A stretch of DNA of 64,000 bases from Elysia chlorotica (taxonomy: Eukaryota; Mollusca; Gastropoda; Plakobranchidae). A program made the position numbers and the translations under genes. The stretch is taken from NCBI GenBank assembly GCA_003991915.1, contig RQTK01001085.1, forward strand, positions 82,390 through 146,389, written 5' to 3'. Below the pieces are notes generated by a model. The model worked only from the letters and a program-made list of their open reading frames with translations. It did no database searches and was not told where the DNA came from. The first letter of the stretch is position 1; each line of letters begins with the position of its first letter. Positions 27,401-39,200 of the stretch are shown piece after piece.

Positions 27401-28551
27401 GGTTAGATGTTTAATTATACTCATAGAATGGCCCACAAAAAAATAATAATAAAGAATGCTTTTTTTAAAAATAGAAGTGCATTTTTTGAAAAAAATATGG
27501 ACTAAGGATGTTGAAAATGTCAATGAAGATATATAATGATATCATAGGCAAGGATGCCACACAAAAGACGAGATAGAAAATAGGAAGTTTGAAAGATCTG
27601 ATTTAGTATCTGGAAAACAACCGATCATTGTGCGTGAGGTCAAAAATTTATTTTGCTCTCAAAAGTTTCATTTCATGAACACAATATGAAAATATCCCCA
27701 GGAGTATAAAACAGTTTTAAAGTTTTCAACTTGAAAAAGCCTTTTCCAAATGCTTAAGTATTATTCACCAACAAATTGATTTAAAAAAAAAAAAGCGGAA
27801 AATGAAAAAAAAGGGCTGAGTGAATCACCTCTGATTCATAAATACTTACAAGTTAATTTAATAAATCATGTACAAAACATTTACACTTTCGTGCTTTGTA
27901 ATAAAACAGTTTCAAAGAAGAAAAATCAATCATTATCTCCATTCATCTAAAAACTCCACTTGAATAAAATGAGTATCTTAAAGGTTTTCTCTGTATTAAA
28001 TAATTAGTATAAGTATATATTTCATTTTGCACAACTTAATTGTTAAATTACAGTATTGAAACAATCTGAATATAAGTCAAGATAATGCAATTAAAATGAA
28101 AGGAAACAATTACACTGTATGCATAAGATATATTAAAGCTTAAGTATACAAAACAAAGCTAACACATTAATTCATCACAACTTTTCTGAAGTCAAATCTT
28201 CACAACAACTGGAGTACATAAATAAGGATTGTACATCGTTGCACACAACAAAAACTCCTTCAACAGTATATTTTTGTGTCTACATTAAGGTGACAACAAT
28301 AAACCAGAAATAACATCAACACAATTTTCTAAAATTGACTAATAAATAGTTGCATCTAAAGTAACGCTAATGATTTATGAAATAAAACAGACAATTGCTA
28401 CACCTTTAAACAAAAAACAACAACAAAAAACAAAAGAAATCAGATTGAGAACACACACAAAAGTTAGATCTAGAAAAACATGTCTTTGTAGCTTAACTCC
28501 CGTTATTGATTTTTTCCACTTAATAAATGGAGTGGGTCAAGTCAAGAAATC

Positions 28552-28815
28552 AAGGGTTGAATTGAGTTGGTTGCTTAACATCCAACATCAGCATGATTAT
28601 ATAGCTTTACTGTGGATGGGCCCTAAGATCAATATCTGACAACTTTATGTGCTGCCACATACAACACAGTGCAGGGAGAACTGGGCTCCTGTCTCAGCCG
28701 GTCACAATATACTGACACCGACCCAACCAGAAGGGTATGAAATCAGACATATATATATACTTTTGACTGACCAAGGGTTATGAACCAATAACCTTCTGAT
28801 TGGGAGACCAATGCA
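28552..28815 (-). mobile_element. SINE, full-length-like, minus orientation
   Basis: Plus strand reads TTGAATTGAGTTGGTTGC (tail), ACTGTGGATGGGCCCTAAGA, GTGCTGCCACATACA, CACCGACCCAACCAGAAGGG, then the head with GGTTATGAACCAATAACCTT. All family segments are present in reverse order. Confidence 0.8.
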
Positions 28816-30912
28816 AGTAAACAAGGACTGACTGATCAGTTTATTTATCCCAAAGAACATGACACCATTTTCTGTGCAAAGCAAACACTCTCTATGGTTG
28901 ATAAAAATCCTACTATCAAAACCTACAATTGCAACGACAACCATAAAAGAAGGTAAACATTATCACCACTGAAGTCGCAACAAATTAAAATCCATTAATG
29001 ATAATACGAGAGGTCAATAAGACATGAATTTTAAACATAGAAGGATAATGTAACAATACTATGATAGAGTGGATAACAACTACACGACATTATTAGCAAA
29101 GGTTTTTCACATCATGTTTCTTTATCCATAGAAACACTAAATATAGACAAATTTGATCTGATTATAGTAAAGCAATCACACAATGTGCTCGTTGAGAACA
29201 TGATTTGAAAATCAACTATTGGTTATCACAAATTTAAGACAAGATAGAAGGTTTGTTTGATAAGAAACTTGTCCTTTTCCATTGCTGCTGTAATTTTCGG
29301 GATTTGCTTCCAGCTTATCTAGTTAATCCTTTTAAATTAACACGTATCACATATGTGAAATATATCTTTGAAATTCAAAGGCTGAGAACCTGTTCAGACA
29401 ATGTGCATAAAATTGTTGTTCAAGACTAACTGATTTGAAACTAATCTATTTCTCTAAAATCATTGAAAAAGCATGAACAGTTTTCAAATAGTGGACTTAT
29501 AACATTAACTTAAAACATATTATTTAAGCCACAAAAATTACTAAAGCTAACAAATCAATAACTTTGTTTGAAACTTCAATTTCAGTTATAGTTTGAAGTC
29601 TTTCTTCATTCAATTTATATTTCAAAATAAAGCTTTATAAAAAAAGATTTCTAAACAGTAAACTGCATAACATAAAAAGCAATAAATGTTATGTCTTTTC
29701 TACTGTCAATCAATATTACAATAAAAGAGTAATGACAAATAAATAAGTTACATTTTGTTAGAATACAACAGGCTAGGCGAATTTCAAAATATTTAGCAAA
29801 CAGAGCAACAGAAGACATGCTTTAAAGGGCATGCTATAAAAAATAAATCACACCGGATAAGACAAAGAAAGTGGAATATAGTCCATGTGGAAGAGGGAGG
29901 GAAAGTGGAAGAATCTGAGGGCTGGTAAAGCATGATGTGAAGTAAAATAATGCTGCAACCATTCAACGTTTACCACTATGTTCAGTTTATCTGGTAAAAA
30001 AAAAAGAATACAAATCTGCTTTAGCATTTGTAAATATTAGCACATTGGGAATAGAAAACAACAAGAGGATAGGTTTCCAAATTAACAAAAGACAACTGTG
30101 ACTGTGAGACCGCCTCATCAAGGATGTTGCCCAATCATAAAACAAAAATCAAAAAGCCAAAGACATATAGACTTTTCTCTATCCAAGTCTATGTAATCTA
30201 TAAGTGTTCTAGGGTCTACATGAGATTCGATGATTCAGCTACTACATTTGAGGAGATCCTCCTAAACCACTTCTAGTCTTAGCCACTTTGTTGACTTGAT
30301 CTCACCAACAATGTGATCATTGCTACTGCCTAGGAAATTCTTTAGACTGCTGCACACTCACTTTCTGGGTTTTGAAAAATGTAAGGAAATGTCATCTTTT
30401 ACTTCAAACAAAAAAAAAAAATCAGAACCAATGAAGTATAAGCAGATATAATTAGCATGTGTGGAAAGATTGACTTGGGCCCTTTAAGAGTTTGGTTCTG
30501 AGTTGAGTCTTTTGATTGATTATAAAAAAAAATAATGAAGATTGCATTCATCTTACCAATAGGAAACAAAGCTTGTACAACCCAAAGTGATCCTTTGGCA
30601 CTGACATTCTTTTATGCTACTGCTATACAAAAATAAATCAAATGAAAGGGACTTTTTGCAGAGGACTTTTCGTAAAAGATAAGTAATGAAGTTGGGGTTT
30701 GATGAAATATAAAAGTCAACAAAATATCATAAAGTACTGACGCAATAAAATTCTGATATTAACTCATAAAACAAGTCTAAGTCATTTAACAAAAAGTTTG
30801 AGCCTTCTGACATAAAAAGGAGAAGAATATGTCTGTAAAGAAAGAAACTTTGATAGGTTAAATCACAATTCTCTACAATTATCAATTAAATCTGATAAAA
30901 TAAAATGATTTG

Positions 30913-33006
30913 TCACTTGTGATCCCTGACCGCCCCATATATCACATTGTCCACCCCTCCGTGGCGGATTCCTATAACAACGTAGGTGACACAGCCAATA
31001 AAACAAAATAGTCTGAACAAGGGGAAAATGTACAGGCAGGCAAACACAGCAAACAGGAAAGTCAACCAGAACACCACAACTTTGATCAAAAGGACTTTGA
31101 CATCTTCTTCCTTCATGGGCATAACAGCATTTCCTGCGTCCCCACTTTCACCAACTTCGCAGGTGAATCTTTTTTCCTCATAGAACTTTTTCAGTCTCTC
31201 CTCTTTCCGGTCCCACAGCTTCTTGAGCCATTCCGCCAACTCTTCTTCCGAGCTGGGCAGCGTATGGATGGGATGGTCTTCCACATAGAAGTGGATCTCC
31301 TCTGGGTAAATGCCTTTGAGGGCCTGCAGCTCGCTCTGTATCAGAGTCTTGGGGTAACCAACAGTGACATCCAGAACAGAATCTATGATTTGACCTGAAA
31401 GTGGAATAATAGAAGATGAAAATAAAAATGGATACATAATTTTTTAAGTGAGGTTATTATTTTTGCAGAGTATATATATATAAGAGTTTTGGCGTTTAAT
31501 GTAAACGAACTAAATACTATTCAGCCTTTCTCAAAGTAGGTGACCTGTTTAAAAGCTTTTGTTTAACCTTTTCACATCACATGTTAAGTCCTATTCTAAT
31601 ATGTGGACACTATTTTTTAGGAATTTTAAAGATTTTGATACAGCTAAAAACTTTAAACTTTATCATTTCAAAATGGAAGCTATGCAGTTTAATGCAAAGA
31701 TGTGCTAGCAAAACAGCATATCAATGTGCACAACATCTGTACGCTGTGATGGGGATAGGTTAATATTCCTCAGCTGTACCTCCTTGTTTCAACACCACCA
31801 CCAACATTATCCCACCTCTTCCGCTTAATTTTGTCATTTTTTTCATATTGCAAATTTCTAGAGAGTAACTTTGATATTCCTTTAATTTAAATTAAAGCTC
31901 TAGATATCCTATTTTAAAAATTCCAATAACAATAGCTCGAGAACTTATCTAACATAAGAAAAACATGCATAAATGCAATGGTTGGAATCAATTTGATTGT
32001 TCAAATAACCCTAATATAAAATTTTACTTTCCCTACCATCTATATTGAACACAAATTTGTATGACTAGGGATATTGCACAACTTAAAAACAGTTCCATAA
32101 ATCGAGGAGGTATTAAACGATTTTCACCATTGAAATCTATATACCTTTCTTCATTTCGTTGATAAAATGTATAAAGCCTGTTGTCCTTGGGTGGAGAACA
32201 TAGTTATATTTGGTTAAACCATTTTTCTCTGCAAAGTCATGGCTTCTTTTTATAGAAAAAGGGCACATGTCTGTCCCCTCTGGAAAGAGAAGAAACTGAA
32301 AAAAAGGAAAAAATAAAAATAAAAAAAGATGTTAAAATGTTCAAAACTTAATAACTTAATGGTGTATTCTTGCCATAAGTAAAATATGTAATCATTAATC
32401 AATAATATATATATATATAATAATAACAGAATAATTATGAGAAAAGTAATCATTTATCCACTCTTTAAAAGTTTAAAATAAGAATTATTTTACACGAACA
32501 AGTGCAAGAGTAACAAAATTAGACTTGATAAAAATTCAACTTTTTATCCCCATTAAACTTAATAATAATGAAGATCTTTTTTAAGTGCTTTATCCCAGCA
32601 TAGCCGGTTCAAAACTTCAGACAAACAATACATTATTTTAAAAGAATTAAAAAAAAAAAAAACAGCTAATTTTTCTTTGCCTTTCTTTAAAAAAAAAATC
32701 CTATTAAGAGTACTATACAGCATCATATTTTGTTATCTATGCCAAACTAGTCAACATTACTAGATCTAGTAAGAGATGAAAATCAACAAATATTTGATGA
32801 AATTATTATCACATTCTCCCAGTACATTCAACTCTATGGAATCATCATTGTTTTCTCAAAATGACATTACCTGTGGTTTGGATTTAACTTTTGAGAAGTA
32901 GTTGATGCCATTTGCAATATGGTCCTTGTCTTCATCCCACTTTCTCTTGAGAAAAAGAAATCCAGCACACTGCATAGCCCAGCCTTAGAGTAGTAAAAAT
33001 AATACA

Positions 33007-33076
<70 letters not shown>

Positions 33077-35013
33077 TAATATTATCTTACAATAACATTT
33101 GGTTCTTGCCAAATCTTCTTACAAAATAAAAATCAGAAAACACACCAAAAGGGAAGCAAAAGCATTTTAATGCAAACATTCACATCTTTAAAAAGAAGAG
33201 TTATAATAACTGAGATTATAATGCTTTTTTTTAAAACCAAATTTAAAAAAGAAAAAAAAAAATTAAAAAAAAAAAAAATGAGCATAAATTTATGATTGCA
33301 TATTGGAACAAATATAATTTTGTACAGATCAGGTATAAAACGAGACAACAACAACAACTCAAACCAATGCCTTTGCATTTCATTTAATTGAAATAAAAAC
33401 ATTTATTTTAAAAACAAAAACGAAAAAAACAACAACAGATCAGTACAGATTTGATCAGCACTTTCAACAATTAGGATAGAAAATGTCTAACTCTAAAACT
33501 GCAGACGTTAAATTCTTCAAATTTGCATTTTGTTTGAAATATTATGGTTCGATCTTCAAATTTTCTCCAGTTGCAGAGCAAATCTCAAATTAAGCTAACA
33601 GAGTTTTGATCATCACTATTTATACATTATCCTTTCAACGAATCTTCTAAAAAGTCACCTGCAATGGGCTATCAGGACATAGTTTAAACTGTAATGGTAT
33701 AAAACTTGGTGTGATAATAAAAAAAATAAATTAAAAGTTTACACTCACATTAAACTTAACTAAACATTTTTCCTCAGAGACAGTCGTATTTAATTGAATA
33801 TGCCAAATATTCCACAGTAAAATATTTTTGTTTTTTTCACGTAGTTGACAATAGTCAACAGTACTTTAATGGCTATAATAGGCTTTTTAGAAAAAGTGTA
33901 CATTTCTATGTTTCTTTCACATGTTCTGATTAATAGCTGAGTGAGTCACATGATTGGGGAGTCAGCAGTTCGAAACCCACAAACAGCACATTTGTTTGTA
34001 GTTACATTTCGTCCCCTACTGGTTGAGTCATTGTCAGTATAATGTGACCTGCTGAGACAATAGTGGAAGTCTCCCTGCATTATCAGTAGGTGGCAGCATG
34101 TAAAATTGGCAGAAAATATAACATAGAACTGACATTGGACATCACGCAACCAACTCAACTAAAAAAAAACAACCAAAAAAAAAGCCTCTTACCTGCGCCT
34201 GGAAATTTCTTCAACGGATACTTCAGTGAAATGCGAAATTCCTTGATGTCGCTGTAGCGACACAGATAAGACATGAGGAACAGCCAGTCAATACGGGTAC
34301 GGTGATTTTCTAGGATTAGAGAACTTGTACCTCTCAAGGAGGGTTTTCCAGAGACAATTATTTTCACGCCCATCAACATCTCATACAATGCCTGAGAGAG
34401 AAAGGAAAATGATGCAGATGATAAAGATTAAAAACTACTCCAGTTTAGTCATAAAACTCAAAATGGACAAATCAAAGTATGAAAAAAATGTTTTAATTGG
34501 AACAGTTCCCTTTTAGTTATTGTAGGCCTATCAATTTTATTTTGAATCCATTGCTTAAAAAGCTTTATAAATCCTAAATGCATAGTTTAAATATTTTTTT
34601 TTTATCTTTCTCTCTCCAGATTTTTTAAAACCCTGTTACCATCTGACTTGAGCCATACTAGTTGTTAAAAAATGAATCTTCATTTTACTAGAATATCTAC
34701 CACTTTATGCTAAAAATAGAAAACAAATTTCAAGTGCATAAACACATTCAAGGAGAATTAAATATTTATGATATACACAATACAGAAATACAATACTAAA
34801 CACAATCAGAGCATTCAACTCAAAACTTCACTCACTTACCACAGCCAAGAGGAACCATAGTTTTATGAGAAAATCCATCATCCTCCTACTCAAAGCTGGA
34901 CTAAGGAATATGGTTGGAAGTGTTGGTGTAACCATCACTATTGTGCCCATAGTGCTTGACAGGAACAGCAATAAAGCAGTCAAAACTCCGCAACAGATCC
35001 TCTTGAAACTCAT
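30913..35013 (-). CDS. LCLAT1: Lysocardiolipin acyltransferase 1-like (LCLAT1/AGPAT8), five coding exons
   Basis: Membrane acyltransferase of the PlsC/AGPAT superfamily; the vertebrate enzyme reacylates lysocardiolipin and lysophosphatidylinositol at ER and ER-mitochondria membranes. Minus-strand exons: 34840-35013, 34193-34391, 32871-32983, 32145-32295 and 30913-31394, total 1119 nt, 372 residues, against 376-414 in human isoforms. All introns are GT-AG with matching phases. Exon 1 encodes an N-terminal hydrophobic segment (LTALLLFLSSTMG). Exon 2 has the catalytic block NHRTRIDW (HX4D, His about residue 88, Asp about 93). Exon 4 opens with FLLFPEGTDMCPFS, the family's acyl-acceptor motif near residue 166. 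The last exon carries the GYPKT region and two hydrophobic segments (VVVFWLTFLFAVFACLY and FCFIGCVTYVVIGI). It is divergent from TMEM87, with 1.3 kb between the start codons. Confidence 0.93.
33008..33077. repeat. AAT trinucleotide array in LCLAT1 intron 2
   Basis: About 22 AAT units, 25 bp upstream (in gene orientation) of LCLAT1 exon 3. Confidence 0.9.
33925..34165 (+). mobile_element. SINE in LCLAT1 intron 2, antisense to the gene
   Basis: AGCAGTTCGAAACCCAC (B box), CGTCCCCTACTGGTTGAGTC, GTCAGTATAATGTGACCTGC, AGGTGGCAGCATGTAAAATT and CAACCAACTCAACT. It ends about 28 bp from the donor of LCLAT1 exon 2 at 34193. Confidence 0.8.
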
Positions 35014-36299
35014 GATTGTGGCAGCTAATTTCTAGTGCAATACGACACTTAAAAAAAATAAATAAATAAAGAGAAAACGACACTTCTTTTAAAGAGGCTG
35101 GACTTATTTCTAGTCAGTTATTTAAAGTAGGGTGTAGTACACAATTTATAGATTTTTTTTATCATTATATCTCTCATATATGACAATCAATTTTGAAATT
35201 GTTTTTCTTCTTTTATAAATTGTACTGTTCTCCACTTAAGGCAACCTGTGTGAAAGGAAAATAAACAACATAATTATTATAGTAGTGAATTGATTTTTAA
35301 CTATTCAGTAAAAGCAGGAAATGTAACATCAAAATTATGACTAGGCTATATCTATTTCATTTTCAAGATCATATAAATATGTATATTTAACAACATAAGT
35401 GTGGATCAACCAGTCTTGACTTTATGATCATGGGATGAACTTAAAAAGGATCATATAGATAGACTAGCACATTAGAAAGTATTTCTTTTTTAAATGAACT
35501 AAATTTTTTATCCCTTTGAGTACTTGACCTGAAATTTAAATGGTTGCTGCATTTAAAAGTACATAAGCACTATAAGCCCTAGCTACAGCAAACTAGGTCA
35601 AATGTGGGTCGTCATTCACAGATGACAAAGTAAGGGATAGGATAGGATAGATTTAGATCTAGATCTAAAGATCATAAATAAGACTATGCATGAGACTAGA
35701 GAAGACTTAGAATAGGACTACCTTTAGGTGTAATTCAATCTAGACCTCATGTATCTTAGGCTAGATTATGTTCTAGTTCTCACTGATTACATAACGGATT
35801 TAAAAACTGTAGACGCAATATAGATATAGATCTAGATCTAGAGATCTAATTCTAAATCTATAATACATGGTTTTCAACCATTTATTTGCATAAACCAACT
35901 AAAGCTCTAGATCTAGATAGGATTTAAATACTAAACAATCTAATATCTACAGGGAGAAAATAATCAGCGCACAGAACCTACTCAAAATCCCTTTTCTTAT
36001 CCTTGGCCCTAGATCTAGATCTAGATCTACACGAAGTCAGGTAGATCGTAGATCATCGTACCTGATTATCTCAGTTTCGTTCATATGTCACAGTTGCTTT
36101 CTATTTAGATTCCAGGCCGTGGCTGCTCGTACGTGGGCTAAGTGTAGTAAGTAAGGGTACAATTTAATGATAGTTACCTGCCCATGCTACCCAAGGTTTC
36201 CCGAATAATTTTAGCTCTCCGCGTTAAAATGTACAGGGAAATAGATTCTGTCTGTCGGAAGGAAGTTAGCTGTTGGCAAGTTGTTGTCACTGTTGCAAG
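35014..36299. promoter_or_regulatory. Divergent LCLAT1/TMEM87 intergenic region with TCTAGATC clusters
   Basis: The two start codons face away from each other 1286 bp apart. No TATA box stands out. The TMEM87 ATG sits in a good Kozak context (GCAAGATGG). Short AGATCT/TAGATC runs recur near 35650-35675, 35820-35860, 35905-35925 and 36008-36032 and continue in TMEM87 intron 1 at 36496-36572. A non-coding LCLAT1 5' exon probably lies here, since an acceptor-like TAG occurs 11 nt before its ATG. Bidirectional promoter activity is inferred from layout only. Confidence 0.45.
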
Positions 36300-39200
36300 A
36301 TGGCGGTAATGTTGACATCATCTGAGGCAAGCCTATGGCTATGCGTTGTACTTTTGATGCATGGTGTTTCATCCTTACCCGAGCAGGGCTCTTGGGTCGT
36401 TAATATTGATGAGGTGAGTATAATATGCTTGTCACAACATGATCATAACAAATCTATCCAACAGAAAAAATTATGATCTGTCGCCCTAAGGACGAGATAG
36501 TTCTAGATCTAGATCTAGATCTAATTCTAGACTCTAGCTAGATCTAGATCTCGATAGATCTAGCTCTAGAGATGGGTGATTTGATATGATATGGGTGTTA
36601 GGCCGTATGACCTTTTACTCATTCTTGTGGCATTTGCCTCTGTCCATATTAGGCCTACTTAATGTGCTCTCCCAAGGTTACTTTCAATGCCTACATGTGG
36701 TTCTTCCATAATTGGCCAATGTCCTCTGAAAGGCTGTTCCAGATGTTGGGCACTCTCATAGGGAAGAAGTTTTGACTTAGCCTACCCCAGTTGTTAATCA
36801 AATCTTTTTTAGCTTTTGGCTGTGGTCTCAGGTTTTTTATGCCTCTTTAGTTGTGAGCGGAGAGCGAACATCATACACTTCACGCATGTATTTGTATGTA
36901 CTTCTTCGTCACCTCTTTGTGTTCTATCCTGCATACTGGGGATTTTTAGCTGTTTAAGTAGCTCTTCATATGAGACGTTCAGTAATCTTGGTACTAGTAT
37001 TGTAGCTCTCCGCAGCACTGCCTTGATTAAGCTCTTGTCCTTCTGGTGTCTTGGGGACCAAATTACTTGGCAAATTTTAGATGTGGTCTAACCAATTCTC
37101 AGACTCTCTCCGTCCAAAAATTTATATATGCCCGCCTGACCAATCCTAATATCTTTTTCACCTTGGCCACTTGCGTTTCTACATGGCTGCTTGATTTAAG
37201 GTCTGAGTCTACGTATACACCAAGGCCCTTTTCTAAGTTTGAGGCTTCCAGGGATGTCCTCTTCTGTGACGGGTGTGTCTTCATTGTCTACTTCTGTTCT
37301 AAGTTACTCCTTCCAAAGTGCATGTCTTTACATTTTCTTGCACGGAAGCGAAGTCTACCCATTCTAGTACCAATCTGTCAATGTCTGACTGCAGTACTTG
37401 AGATGCTGAATCTGTTTCGACTGTAGCAGAGACTTTTGTATCATCTGCATACATGTCTCAAGACTTGGCAAGATTTTAAAGCTGCTGGCGAATCATTGAT
37501 AAAAATAACAAACAGAACCGACCCAAGTACTGTTGACCATTCTGAGACAGATCCATTCACTATCACTGACTGTCTCCTTCCAATTAAGAAATGCCTATTC
37601 CAACACTGAATCCTTCCTGTGATGCCACGCTCCTATTTTGCTTATGAGTCGAAAGCCTTAGCAACGTCAAGATTACAGCATCCACAGGTTTTCCTTTATC
37701 TAGTGCTTCAGTCCACTTGTCCATTGTTGCCATTAAATTTGTTACACATGAGTGCTTTGGTATAAACCCATTCTGACAATTTGAAAGCAATTCATTCTGA
37801 CACATGTGTTCTCTGATTTTGTCCCTTTTTTCAGATTCCATCATCTTGCAAACAATACTTTTGAGGCTGACAGGTCCATAGTTACCTGGGTCAGACATCT
37901 TTCCTTTCTGAAATATTGGTGTGACACTAGCTTCTTTCCTTGAACTTGGCAGTATTCCTTCTTGTAAAGACTTGGTAGATAACATGTATACTACATAGCT
38001 AGTGGTTCTGCCAACTCGTCTGCAAGTTCCTTCAGTACACGCGAGTGTATGCCATCCGGCCCTGGTGATTTTGTTGGGTCCTGTGACTCTAGTCTCTCAA
38101 GTATTGATTCCCTGGGGAAAACCATTTATGTCCAACACTTTTAATTTGATCTTCCTATGTTCACATCTGGGCATGTCTTGAGTGAACACACTGCAGAAGA
38201 ATCTGTTGAGGTGTCTGCTTTTTCTATCATATTGTTAGTAACAACATTTCCCCCCTAATCCATCAAGTCAGCAACTCCCTGTTTAGTTTTCAACTTGCTG
38301 TTTGAATAATTGTAAAAAGCCTTGGGCTTGTACTGTGCTTTCTTAGCTTAGCTTATGACCATTCATCTGTACCTTGATAGCTCTCTTACATTCAGAACTA
38401 GCTTGGTTCCTTGCTCTGGTATACATTAAATAATCTTCTCCTTCTTTTGTCTCTATGTATCTTTTTAATGCTGCCTGTTTCTTCTTTTTAAACCAAGGCC
38501 TTTTTTTCGATCGTCCTTTATTTGTTCCACCACTCTTTTGGACACATTCATTTCTCCAGTGTTTCATTATACCTCACAGAAAATGTCCGATCCATCAGTT
38601 ACATTCCTGTCTTGTAATATGTCACACAGATTCTATTCCTTTTTTTTTTTACATTAGCCAAGATCTAAAGCTTCATGAATGAAAAAGATGTAACAGCGAA
38701 CGCCAAACCAGACTTTAACTGAAGATAGTGAACTATTTTTTAATTATCTTTTTTTTTTTTTTCAACTTTCAGAACAATACGATGCCTGGTTTTCCCAAAA
38801 CAATGTTCAAAGATACACAGATTTCTGTATCAAGTAAGTATTGAATTCTGTTTTCAAATTTCTATGAAATCCCAAGTGTTTGGCGATTATCACTCGTAAA
38901 GCTAGGATTATTCTGCAAATAGTATCAATGTGATTCTTGAAGTGTACTGTTTTTCTCATCTGTATGATTTTCTCTCTAAGTAAAATAAAAATGACATTTT
39001 GACGGCTAATTGTATAATTAATCGAAAAAATTGTGCAAGCTTATTATGCTAAAATGCGCTTTGGATTGATAAAAAGTGGCCTACCAGCAACCATAGTGCC
39101 TGATGTACTTTGCTCTTTCTGCAGTTCTTTGTGAATCGGATAAACCTATGGATGTATATGTTACATGGATGCTGAGAAGGTCTCCATGTGCTGGAGAGTT

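Larger units (their letters stand above)
24500..30912. other. AT-rich stretch without recognisable genes
   Basis: Open frames here are short, AT-driven and match no family I know. Two minus-oriented SINEs (27.2 and 28.6 kb) are present. The part next to 30912 is probably the LCLAT1 3' UTR; no AATAAA close to its stop was seen on the minus strand. Confidence 0.6.

Noticed and set aside
36273-36299. Upstream TTG start giving nine more N-terminal residues in TMEM87
   Set aside because: The ATG at 36300 has good context and leads directly to a normal signal peptide.
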